Source: Mastigamoeba balamuthi (taxonomy: Eukaryota; Evosea; Mastigamoebida; Mastigamoebidae). Taken from it: a stretch of DNA of 64,000 bases. Where the stretch lies: the NCBI GenBank assembly GCA_902651635.1, contig CACRSC010000063.1:62001-126000 (forward strand), read 5' to 3'. Below are positions 53,744 to 63,673 of this stretch, piece by piece. Each line of letters starts with the position of its first letter. The first letter of the stretch is position 1. A model generated the notes under the pieces. It ran no database searches, had not been told where the DNA came from, and saw only the letters and a list, made by a program, of their open reading frames with translations. The position numbers and the translations under genes were made by a program.

Positions 53744-55041
53744 ATGTCCACTCCGCCCGCTTTCGCTGACGCCCCGCGCGCCTCGCCGCACCGCCTCTAC
53801 AACGACCTCTGCACGTTCAGCGCGCCGCTGCTGCCGCGCCGCACGTTCATCGTCGACGTGCGCCCGGCCGCGTCGCGCTGCCTGCCCTGCGTCCCGCGCT
53901 CTGTGCACCACGCGCTCGTCTCTGCCGACGCCGACGCAGCCGCCCGCGGCGCGGCGCCCAGCAAGACGCTGCGCAGGTGGCGCGCCGCCGAGCGCGTGTG
54001 GTACGTGGCGCAGGGCGACGTCGGGGAGGCTGAGTACGGCGCGGTGGTGGCGGGGCTGTGGAGGACGGTGCCCGAGGGCGTGGACCAGTTCCTGCTGGCG
54101 GGCGGCGTGGACGCGTTCAGCGCGCAGTACCCGTTCGCCTGCGTCCCCGAGGGCAGCGAGTGCCCGATGCCCGACCGCGCGGTGACGCCGCAGCCCGGCG
54201 AGCAGCCGCCGCGGTCGATACGCGAGTACCCGTCGGAGATCGAGCCCGGGTTCCTCTACCTCGGCTCGGAGAAGGCCTACGACGCGGAGGTCCTCGCCAA
54301 CCTCGGCGTCACGCACGTGCTCAGGATACACGAGAAGCCCAACCCCCCGGGCTCCACGCCGCGCGGCGTCATCGTCCTCCACATCCCGCTCACCGACTAC
54401 GAGTTCGAGGACCTCTGCTCCTGCCTGCAGACCGTCATCATCTTCATCGGTACGTGGCGCGCCGCCAGCACCCTCCCTCCCCTCCCCTCTTGGGTGCTGA
54501 CTCGTCCCCATTCCCGCTTCCCCGCACTTGATCATCAACGAGGGCGGATAATTCCCTGAGAATTGCCCTCTCTTTGCTTGCTGCGAAATGGTCGATCGGG
54601 TGCGTGCGGGCGCGGGGTATGTGGGGTGCTGCGGTGGGCTTCACTCAGAGCTTCGAATACCGTGTCCCCCTCCTGTCAATGCGGCTCCGTGGTCTGTCTT
54701 TTGATGGCTTTTGCATGCACAACGGCTCTTTTCTGTCACATGTCACAAATCACCTAAAAATAAGTGCACGTTTGTTGTCCCCCACAAACTCGGCTTCTAA
54801 ACGGGCGGCGCGCTGGCGTTCTGCAGAGAGGGCCAGACAATCCGGCGGCAGGGTGCTGGTCCACTGCGCGGCCGGGGTCTCGAGGTCGGCCGCCGCCGTG
54901 GGGGCGTACCTCATCGTCAAGCACGGGATCAGCGCCACAAAGGCCGTCGAGTACATGCAGGAGCGCAGGTACATCGCGACGCCCAACGCGGGCTTCATGC
55001 GCCAGCTGGACTCGTTTGCCCACAAGCTCGGGATCCACTGA
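53744..55041 (+). CDS. Dual-specificity phosphatase with N-terminal rhodanese-like domain (MKP-like)
   Basis: Two exons. The first (53744 to about 54448) has a rhodanese-like part (YNDLCTFSAPLLPRRTFIVD, SVHHALVSAD), then the DUSP start: EIEPGFLYLGSEKAYDAEVL, LGVTHVLRIHE and VIVLHIPLTDYEFED, with the general-acid Asp in LTDYE. The second (from about 54829) has the catalytic loop LVHCAAGVSRSAAAVGAYL (HCxxGxxRS, Cys and Arg present), then AVEYMQERRYIATPNAGFM. This is the layout of MAP-kinase phosphatases. The rhodanese part has no active-site Cys loop and would serve as a docking module. The intron of about 380 bp is long for this genome. Substrate MAPK is not known. Confidence 0.88.
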
Positions 55042-55155
55042 GCGCCTCCAACCCAACCCTCCCCTGACACTTTTGTCTTCCCAGTTTTCCCCCACACCCA
55101 ACAAACTGCACATGATGTGAAGATCTCGTACTTTTTTTCCGGCACTAGCGTTCCG

Positions 55156-55163
55156 ATATCTTC
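55156..55163 (+). promoter_or_regulatory. GATATCTT element
   Basis: Lies about 115 bp before the chosen ATG of the RasGEF gene; a further CGATATTG lies at about 55,178. Confidence 0.3.
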
Positions 55164-55278
55164 TGTCATTTCCCAGCGATATTGAATCAGCAATCATCCA
55201 CAAAAGTTAGTGCCCTCTTATTTGAAATTGTCGGTGCGGTGCCTTCGGCTGCACCTTTGGGAAACCCGGCCCCCCCCG

Positions 55279-57064
55279 ATGCTGCGCGACATCGCCCAGC
55301 CGGTGCCCTCGATCACGGTCGAGGACCACTGCTACTGCTGGTCGGGCACCCTGCGCCGCCACGGTTCCTCGCCGGTTCCGCCGCTTCTGACGCCGCCGCC
55401 GCCCCTCGTGGCGCCGCCGAGCCCACTCCGCACGCCGCCCGCGTCGCCGTCGCCCGACCACGCGCTGCTGCAGCCCACCCCGACCACGTCCGCCGCGGTG
55501 GCCGCGCCCACGGCCCGCTCCAAGTCGCCGCTGGTCCGCTCGGCCCCGAGCTGCGCGCTGCTGCTCAGGCCGCCCGCGCACCCGGCACGCCCCCTGTCGC
55601 CGGCGGGTCCGCGCGAGATGCTGCGGTCGCGGTCGACGGGCTGCCTCGAGTGCACGCGGTACACGGCCGGCGAGCTCGTGGGGGCCACGCTGCCCTCGCT
55701 CGTGGCGCTGGTGACGACGCCCGGCGTGCCGCCCGGCGACGTGGACGCGCTGGTCCTGACGTACCGGAAATTTGCGGCGCCCGCGGAGTTCAGCTCGCTG
55801 ATCTGCGCCCGCGCGCGCGAGAGCCCCGCGGCGGTCGGCGCCTGCTGCAGGCTGGCGAGCAGGTGGGCCTACCTCTGCTACGAGGCGGACATGGCGGGGA
55901 ACGCGCCCGTGCTCTCGGAGCTGCAGGCGATGGCCGAGAGCGCCGTTGCAGAGGCAACTGACGACCCCGGAAAAGAGGCCGGGGCGCGGCTGGGCTCCGT
56001 GCTGCGCGCGCAGAGCTCGGGGCTGCTGGAGATGAACAGCGACGGGCTGCTGCAGTGCGTCGTGACCACGTCGCCCAGGCTGCACAGGGAGCGCTCGCCG
56101 AGACTGCGCAGGGACAAGTCGCCGTTCCGGTTCAAGAGCACCAAGGACTCGGCCGTCTTCGCAGAGGTCCGGCACCAGGAGTTCGCCGAGCAGCTGACGC
56201 TCGTCGAGTACGCCTACTACAGCCGCATCAGGCCGCAGGAGTGCTTCGGGCTCGCGTGGGCCAAGCCGGACGCCGCCTCCCGGTCTCCCAACCTGCTCTA
56301 CTTCACGCAGCAGTTCAACCGGGTTTGGAACTGCTCCCCCCAACGGCACAGCAGGGACTCGCCCCTTACCCGCTCCACCACCTCCCCCAACAGATAAGCC
56401 AGTGGGTGGTGAGCACGGTGCTGCTGGCAAAGGACAGGTCGAGGACGATCGACACGTTCGTCAAGATCGCGCAGTCGTGCAGGGACATACACAACTACAA
56501 CGCGATGATGGAGATCGTGTCGGGTCTCAACTCGCCGGGCATCAGGTCTGTCTTGCCCGGTTTCTCTTTCGCCACGCCAACGGTCTCACCCCCCACCCCC
56601 CACAGCCGATTGAAGCACTCGTGGAGTGCCAAGGCCGAGGCTGCGCTGTCGTCGATGTCGAGCATGATCGACAGCAACTACAAGAGACTGAGGACGGCGC
56701 TGGAGGAGGCCCGCATCAGGAAGCAGCCGTGCCTCCCCTATGTGGGCGTGTTCCTCGGGGACCTCACATTCATCGAGGAGGTGTGTTTTTCCAGCGCACC
56801 CAAAACTGCTCTTCAGGCAAAAATGACAACGCGTTTTAGGGAAACCCCGACATTATCCCGGACACTCGCCTGCTGAACTGGGCCAAGATGAGGATGAACG
56901 CCGGGGTCATCTCGAAGATCCTGGCCTTCCAGTCGCGGGGCTACACGATGCCGTCGCTGCTCTCCGTGCAGTCTCTGATTGTCAATCTGGCACCCGCCCT
57001 GTCAGAGGACGAGGCCTACGAATTCAGCAAGAGGCTCGAGCCCAAGGAAAGCGGCCACCATTAG
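55279..57064 (+). CDS. Ras guanine nucleotide exchange factor (RasGEF_N plus CDC25 domain)
   Basis: Catalyses GDP/GTP exchange on Ras-family GTPases. A Pro/Ser-rich N-terminus of about 100 residues leads to a RasGEF_N (REM) region (TAGELVGATLPSLVALV; DVDALVLTYRKFAAPAEF), then the CDC25 core: FAEQLTLVEYAYYSRIRPQE, ISQWVVSTVLLAKDRSRTID, NYNAMMEIVSGLNSPGI/RLKHSW joined over an intron, LPYVGVFLGDLTFIEE / GNPD and INWAKMR-like LLNWAKMRMNAGV. All conserved SCR motifs are present, so it should be active. Five exons. The ATG at 55279 is the first methionine in frame after the promoter region; upstream codons lack ATG. Amoebozoans carry many RasGEFs, and the PH-Ras fusion and PDK1 here belong to the same signalling sphere. 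Confidence 0.93.
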
Positions 57065-57235
57065 TGCTCACACACCCACACTTCACCTTGACGTCTTGTT
57101 TTCCTTATAGAATCGCGGCACCACACACCTCCTTTTCTCCATACTGACATAACAATTTTCAAGAATACAAAACGGCTTTTTTTCTTCGAAGGGGCGGTTG
57201 ATCTCGCCACAGCAGATAGTTTTCTCCACAGGGCA

Positions 57236-57243
57236 GATATTTG
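57236..57243 (-). promoter_or_regulatory. AGATATTT element (reverse of AAATATCT)
   Basis: About 55 bp before the ATG at 57297, in the opposite orientation to most other copies. Confidence 0.3.
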
Positions 57244-57296
57244 CTCTCTATGATGTCAAGATTCACTTCCCCAAGTTTGAGCGGGCAGGAGAACAA

Positions 57297-58772
57297 TGGC
57301 TGACTGGGACTGGCACCCGCTTGACGTGCTCTCGTCGTCCTCGGACCACGACCCCAGCCGCTGGCTCGGCCCCGAGGCCGTCCCGCTCGTCCTGGGCGTT
57401 GTCCTCTACGGCTGCCTCTTCCTCATCATCGGGGCCGTCTTCAGCACCCGCCTGCGCTTCGGGGACATCTCTGCCAAGAGCGTCCCGACCCTCTTCTACG
57501 CCATCCTCCTCCTCTTCCTCGCCGGTCCGTTGTGCCCCCTCGGGCCCCCCCGCAACTTTTTGGAAAAACGGTTTGCCTGCGTTTCGTCACGGGCTGTTTC
57601 TCGACTCAACCCCCAAGTGCACCCGAGAGGCACTGCCCCCACCGGACCGTCGGGGCGCCCTGAATGCCCCGCCCCCTGTTCCCCTGTCGAGGGGGGACGG
57701 ACGGGCCCCGCACGGAACCTCTGCGGCCAATTTCCTCGCCGCCGTTCCCCTGTTTTTCCCGAGTCGCTTTCGTGCTTTGCTCTCGCCCGGGGGCGCTCTG
57801 ACGCCCAGCCGGCTGTGTGCGTGTGCGGTACATACAGCCCGAGTGGCGTGGTGGGCGCTGCAGCTGTTCGATGGCACAGAGGTCGTGGCGATGCTGCTCA
57901 ACCGCACGGCGCTGTGCGCCTTCCTGGTGGGGTTCACATGCGTGCTGCTCTTCTGGGCCGACACAGTCCACACCACCGTCAGCGCCGAGTTCGCCCAGCA
58001 GGCCGCCCGCATTGGTCCGCTCCGAATTCCCGTTTTTGCCACCCCCCAGCCGTGACCTGCCGTTGATTTTCCCGATTTCGATTTCAAGATCTCGAGTGGT
58101 CCTACCTGAGCTCGCGGACGAGGGCGTGGATGCTGTCCCTTGTGGCTCTGATCGTGCTCTTCACGGTCACCTTTGGCGTGGTGAGCGCCGTCATGTACAG
58201 TGCGGCACTGGCAACCCTTGCTGCGCCTCCTCACATGCCCGCGGGAACCAGGCGGAGACGAGATGACCGGAAACCTGCTGTACAGGATCAACGTGCTGTC
58301 CATATCCGGGCTGTTCCTGCTGTTCGCCTTTGGGTTCCAGTACTACGGTCTGCGTCTCTACCGGCGCCTCAGGGACAGCACTGTCAAGGGCAAGAGCCGC
58401 GTACGAGCTGTCGTGCACCTAGCAGATTCAGGCGGTCTGACTGACCCCCCTCCTCCCCGCCAGGTTCTCGGAGTGGCTGCCCTTGTGTGCGTCTGCTTCA
58501 CGGCCCGCTTTGTGATGTTCTCAATACACCTCTTCGACGTCATGGACATCCCCCCTGGCGCGTTCTTCCCGCTGGCGTTTTACGTGCCCGAGCTGGTGCC
58601 GAGCGTCCTGTTTGTGTGGCTCATCAACAAGGCCCCGCTCGAGGCCGATTCCACGCGCACCCCGCTGATTGGGGGCAGGGGAAGAGGCGCGTCGATACAG
58701 CAGAAGGAGGCGATGATCCCTGGCCTCATGCGATCGGCGTCGCAACAACGAATGCCCAGAAACGGTGTTTGA
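57297..58772 (+). CDS. TOM1/TOM3/THH1-domain seven-TM protein (GPR137-like)
   Basis: Multi-pass membrane protein of the family that includes plant TOM1/THH1 and animal GPR137 (lysosomal, linked to Rag/mTORC1 control in animals). Membrane spans in order: VPLVLGVVLYGCLFLIIGAV; SVPTLFYAILLLFLA; the VAWWALQLFD segment; TALCAFLVGFTCVLLFWADT, with the family's FWA-x-x-x-H motif (WADTVH); WMLSLVALIVLFTVTFGVVS; INVLSISGLFLLFAFGFQYY; then VLGVAALVCVCFTARFVMF and the signature C-terminal FYVPELVPSVLFVWLINKAP. Five or six exons; the intron near 57,525-57,835 is long. The cytosolic tail ends SQQRMPRNGV. A role in organelle signalling is inferred from animal homologues. Confidence 0.82.
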
Positions 58773-58888
58773 TGCCCTGATTAACAAAGACGCTTTAGTG
58801 TGCGTTCCCAAACACGGGGTATTTGCTATCTCTTGTATTCACTGTCTTGCCCGGTGTGCCCCGTGTCGCTAGAACAGCTGCGAGTTTC

Positions 58889-61800
58889 TTAGCATACAGA
58901 CTGCGGCGTGCCAGCCGAGGCCATCGAATCTCCTGGGTTCGGCGGTGAGATAAGAGTCCGGGGGATTCGGAACACAAACTTACCCCCTGTGGCCGCTATC
59001 CACGGGAATGCTAGGCATTGCTCTGCCGTTGGCCTGCGGAACTGGTCGCGAGTCATCATCTTCTGGATCGTGTCCTTGGCTGTAGGCACAGAGGTGGTCA
59101 GTGTCAGCGCTTCCAGTGGGACTTGGCAAACTACCTTCAGAGGAGACGTAGGCCCACTCGGGGCCGGGGAAGTCGAAGACCCCACTGATCACCTTGGTGA
59201 TGATCTCCCTGACGCCATCTCCGAGGAAGGGCAACGTCCCCGACAGCCTGCCAGATACAGGAGTGAGACCCCGAGGCGAGTTTTGGGGCGCGCACAGGAC
59301 GTAAAGAACCACGCCAAGCGACCAGATGTCGCACGGCAGGCCATAGGGCTTGTTGATGGCAATCTGTTCATTGCACCATTCGTCAGTTTTGGAGAGCGGG
59401 TCATCGAGGCAGCATACCTCAGGGGCCATGTATGACGGAGTGCCGGCCATCGTATTCACTGTCGCCTGTTAGTGTTGGCCAATACCATTTGGTGTCGTAC
59501 AGAGATGGCTGCCCTCAAGTCTGACAGAGAACCCGAAATCCGAGACCTTGACAACATTGTCCTTGGTGAGCTGCGAGCGACGGGGCGTGAGGCACGGAGG
59601 GGAGATTCGAGCCATATAAAAAAGAGCATTAAAGACGCACGAGAACGTTCTCCAGTTTGAGGTCTCTGTGCACGACCCCCTTGGAGTGCATGAACTGCAC
59701 GGCCGAGAGGATCTGCCTCATGACCTGCGCGGCCTCCTTCTCGGGGACAACGTGTCCGCCCTTGAGCTTCGAGTACAGGTCGCCGCCGTCCACCCTACCA
59801 GCCACACCCCTACTGAGTCGGGCCTGCGTGGGGGAGGGACAAAGGGGCGCGCACAGCTCCATGATGAGGAAGACCGTGCTCTGCGTGGAGACCACATCGT
59901 AGAGCTTGACGATGTTGGGGTGCTGCAGCAGCCGCATTGTGGCGATCTCCTTGCGCAGGTCGTCGATTGTGCCCTCCTCCTCGAGGTCCTCGCGCGATAT
60001 CGCCTTCACCGCGACCTCCTGCCCCGTCGCGCGCAGCACGGCGAGCGAGACCACACCGACGGACCCTGCGCCCAGCTGCTGCTTCAGCTCGTAGGCGATG
60101 CCCATACGAGACGCGTTCGCGGGCCACATGACGATGCGGACTTGTCCGCTGCCGAAGCTAACGGGCATCCATTTGTCGGACGACAACGTCGCGATGTCTG
60201 AGGTAGCGCGCCAGTCAGCGGAGGCATTAACAGCGCGGGCGCGTTACCTTTGAGAACGAGAGGCAGCTCGCCGACCTTCTCTCCCTTCTGGGAGAATGTG
60301 AGCAGGACCGTCTGGCCTTCGATTCCCCTGCCGGAACGGTGTGAGGAGCCAGCAGAGACCCGTAGACGCTCTCGCACGTGATCTGGAGCTCCCCGGAGAC
60401 CACGCTGTCGTCTCTCTGCAGGAGAGCCACCACAGGCTGCGTGCTGTCGTCGAGGTTGCTGACGGTCATTGTGATGTCTCCCGAGGGGAACCCCTTCCAG
60501 TCGGGGACTGCAACGATTGGGAGTCAGACCTCAGAGAGGACGCTAGAGAGCGCAGCAAGCGACCTTGTAGGTTCACAACGGAGGTCTGAACAGCGGACTT
60601 GCTCTCGTCACTGCCGGCCCTCTGTGCGAACCGTGCCGTGAGTGGGAGCGCGCGAGCTGTGAAGAGCGGGGGCACGGGCACCTTTTTGGTTGGCGTGGGC
60701 GGCGGTGGGCACTCGGCGGTGATGGGCGCCACCTTGGGGGACAACGCGAGCCTCGCGAGCGAAACAGGGCCCTGCGGAGTCTGTGGCCTCTGTTGTGGGG
60801 TTGCCAGTACCGAGCTTTTCACAGGGCTGTCGAGGTGGGGCGAGGCCTTGAGTGCAGCGGCCTTGAGGAACAGCAGGTCTTGCGTTTTCTGCGCGTCTCG
60901 CGGTTAAGATCCGCTCATGTGGGAGCGCAGGCGGGGGAAGCTACCATCTCGAGAGACTTCCTCAATGTGTGCCGCTTCTGCTCGAAGTGGACCTCCTTCT
61001 TCTCCAGCTGGTTGATCGTCCTCTGCAGGGCCAGCATCCTCGTACGCGCAGCCGCGGCCACGTTCTCGCACTCCCTCCTCAGGCTCTGGGACCGGAGCTG
61101 AGACACATTTCCACCGGCGATCCAGTTGCCTGGGACGTACGTCGCGCTCTCTCTTCAGCGCCTCGACCTCCTTCGCGGACATCTCCAGCTCGTCTTTGAA
61201 TTTCTGGAAGGGATTTTCCCGCTGCCGAGTGAGCAACTTTGTCAAACTGCGTTTGCACGGACATCTCTCTCGGTGCGCAGCCTCTTAACCGTGTCGTTCT
61301 GCCTGTCGAGCTGCACACGGAACATGCCAAGTGAGCGGATGCTGGCGAGTGTGGTGCCTGCCGTGCCTTGCGCTGGACCTCTTTGCGCCTCTTGTACTCG
61401 CTCTGGTACTTGGCCTTGTACTTTGCGCCCTGACGGTTAACCGTCAGGTCTGAAACTCCTCTGCCCGACTTCAACTGTCCCCACCCCCACCTCCCGTCGC
61501 AACGGGGGGCGCACCTCGTCCGAGCTCCTCTTCTCGTTCCTCGCGCTCATGCGGGAGTGAGGAGGCTCCTCGGTGTTGGTCCGCGCTGTCCCGGGCTTGG
61601 GCGGTAGCTCTTCGGGGCGCATCCGCGGAGACCTCTGCACCTCGGCCGGGGGGGCTCGCGCACGACGACCTCGACGGCCGCCGCGAGGCCCCCGAGGCCG
61701 ACCCTGCGCTCGACCTGCGCGACCCCGCCGACATCGACACCCGAGACGCGGACCCCGACGCCGAGGACCGCTGGGACGCGTGAGACGCGTGCGACGCGTG

Positions 61801-61926
61801 CGACGGGTCGTGCGGCCTGTGCAGGCCCGGGGCCTGCGTGACGACGAGACGCTTGGCCCCCGACGGCTTGGTCGCGTGCTGCGCCGCGTCTGTGGCCGGT
61901 GCTGGCGGTGCTTTGGTGTCTGCCAT
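58889..61926 (-). CDS. Coiled-coil, C2-like, CAMK-like protein kinase
   Basis: One long gene of about 12 exons. N-terminus (ATG 61926): Ser/Ala/His-rich with SHASHASHASQ repeats, then a basic coiled coil (GAKYKAKYQSEYKRRKEVQ; KFKDELEMSAKEVEALKRE; MLALQRTINQLEKKEVHFEQ). A Pro-rich linker follows (PPPPTPTKKVPVPPL), then a beta-rich C2-like domain (DWKGFPSGDITMTVSNLDD; GQTVLLTFSQKGEKVGELPL; DKWMPVSFGSGQVRIVMWP). The kinase domain comes next: YELKQQLGAGSVGVVSLAVL, VAVKAISRED, VVHRDLKLENVL, KVSDFGFSVRL, MAGTPSYMAPEV, CDIWSLGVVLYVL, and a shortened C-lobe end (RRPTAEQCLAFPWI). Catalytic residues are present. The last intron (GTAAGT) gives an end at 58889. I do not know a family with this exact order; the C2-like call is by strand pattern only. 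Confidence 0.75.
61429..61448. repeat. 20-bp perfect palindrome inside an exon
   Basis: CCTGACGGTTAACCGTCAGG reads identically on both strands. It lies at the start of the second exon of the kinase gene and encodes LTVNRQ. Confidence 0.7.
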
Positions 61927-62381
61927 CGCAATGCACGCTTGGACTGAGCGTTCGCCCGGCTTGGGCTGCTGCTGGTTCGGTTTTTTCAAATGAGCAGTTG
62001 GAGATTCGGTGCGCGGAAAACGCATCCCCAACTGACGAGCGAATTGCGCCTTTTCGGGCCCTGGGGGTCCGGGCCCTTGTCCACGAGGGGACTGCAATGC
62101 TGGAGAGGCGTGTGTACTGCGGGCGTGTTTTGTTATCCGGTGAGATTATCTGAACTACGAGCCCGATCCCCGTATGCGATGATAGCCGTCGTGAGCCACC
62201 CCCCCCTTGCAACCTATCCGCTGGTCCTATCTGGGATCACCCTCTCGCGCCTCCAGGGCAAGATGGGCCACCTCGCGCAATCTTGCGATTCCAATATCTT
62301 CCGCAGAGGAATCAAGCCGATATCCCAGGACGGATAGGGAGGGAGAAAAATAGAGCAATCACCCGCCGAACCCGCTGAGCG
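61927..62381. other. Divergent promoter region
   Basis: About 455 bp between the kinase gene and the deacetylase gene, with AATATCTT at 62293-62300 and GATATC near 62,319 on the deacetylase side. No coding signal. Confidence 0.5.
62293..62300 (+). promoter_or_regulatory. AATATCTT element
   Basis: About 80 bp before the ATG at 62382; a second CGATATCC-type element lies about 60 bp before it. Confidence 0.35.
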
Positions 62382-63482
62382 ATGGCGCAGTGCCTCAAGA
62401 CCGTGACCCTGCTCGCGTGCCTCATGGGCACCGCCAACGTCCTCGTCTTCGTCCTGATGGCCTGGTTCCGCGACGACACGCCGCAGGGAGCCCACGCGAT
62501 GGCTGAGGACCCCGCGGTCAGTGTCCTCGTCCTCTCGCCCCACCCCGACGACGCCGTCCGCTCCGCCTTCGGGGCCCTCTGGGGCCGCGGCCGCTCCGCC
62601 GAGGTGCCCGAATCGCGTCCCTCCCGCCGCTTTGGTGACGTTGCGAGCGCGTTGCCCACCTCGCAGATCGTGACGGTCTTCGCTGGGACGCCCAGCGTAC
62701 CGGTGGCCACCGTCCTGGACAGGGAGTGCGGGTTCGAGGACAGCAGCCAGGCGAGGGAGACGTGGGCGCGGGAGGACCGCAGGGCGCTGGCGAGGGTGGG
62801 CTGCGGGGCGCTGCGCTGGGACCACCTCGAGGCGCAGTACAGGCTGCGGCCCAAGGACCCCAACTATGTCCCGCCCTCCGTTGTGGCCGCGAGGGTCCGC
62901 GACGACATCGCGAGGCTCGTCGTCGAGCGGGCGACGGCCAGGTGGCCGGGAGAGGCCGGGAACAGGCTGGCAGTCATGGCCCCGATGACCAGGAAGAACT
63001 CGGACCACCGCGAGCTCCGGGCGGTCTTCGCCCAGGTCGCGTGCGAGCTAGTCGATTTCTTCGCCAACGCGACGGCCTTCGCGGAGCCCGGGACGTACAG
63101 GCCAGTCGAGTTCTGGCTCTACGAGGACTACCCGCACGTCCCGCTGGTTCCCACCGACGTGCCCACGTTCGTCGAGCGTACCGACGGGCACACGTACGAG
63201 ACGCACGCGCTGGGGCTCAATCAGACCGTGTGGGACGCCAAGTGGAGCGCACTGGGCGAGTACAGGTCGCAGGCCAAGATCTTCCCGCCGTACGGCGAGG
63301 CGGCCCAGTGGCACCGCGAGCGCTGCAGCACGATCGGGGTCGCCCACAAGGTCCCGGTCGGCATCGTGGCGTGCGAGGTGTTCTACCGCCTCGCCTCGTG
63401 CGGCCGGAGGACCGGGGGCAGCCCAGGCGAGAGCCCAGTGTTCCCCGCGGACCTCCCGCCACTCCCGCAAGAGCTCCCGTGA
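62382..63482 (+). CDS. LmbE/PIG-L-type deacetylase with N-terminal membrane anchor
   Basis: Intronless, 366 residues. An N-terminal hydrophobic segment (VTLLACLMGTANVLVFVLMAW) would act as a signal anchor. The catalytic region starts VLVLSPHPDDAVRSAFGAL, the zinc-binding P-H-P-D-D motif of the LmbE family (Pfam PF02585), which includes the GPI-pathway enzyme GlcNAc-PI de-N-acetylase (PIG-L) and many bacterial sugar deacetylases. Other family features: REDRRALARVGCG, the helix with the conserved Arg-Glu, and RKNSDHREL, supplying the later His ligand. It is longer than typical PIG-L (about 250) with a C-terminal extension (WHRERCSTIGVAH...). Either a divergent PIG-L or a separate, perhaps bacterially derived, deacetylase. 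Lack of introns agrees with, but does not prove, transfer. Confidence 0.75.
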   Translation: MAQCLKTVTLLACLMGTANVLVFVLMAWFRDDTPQGAHAMAEDPAVSVLVLSPHPDDAVRSAFGALWGRGRSAEVPESRPSRRFGDVASALPTSQIVTVFAGTPSVPVATVLDRECGFEDSSQARETWAREDRRALARVGCGALRWDHLEAQYRLRPKDPNYVPPSVVAARVRDDIARLVVERATARWPGEAGNRLAVMAPMTRKNSDHRELRAVFAQVACELVDFFANATAFAEPGTYRPVEFWLYEDYPHVPLVPTDVPTFVERTDGHTYETHALGLNQTVWDAKWSALGEYRSQAKIFPPYGEAAQWHRERCSTIGVAHKVPVGIVACEVFYRLASCGRRTGGSPGESPVFPADLPPLPQELP

Positions 63483-63673
63483 AGTCCGAGGGTTTTTCAG
63501 GCAAAATCAAGTCACTGCATCGGTGTTCAAGGAAGCGAGCTTGCAGTTCTGCACAACGGCAGATAAAGGACCTGGACCGTTTCGTCATCAGTCCTTGCCT
63601 TTTTCTCTCTCCCAACGAAAACAGCAGCACAGGCGCGCTCGCACGCTGCGAACAGACGCGGGGCTCCTGTGCT

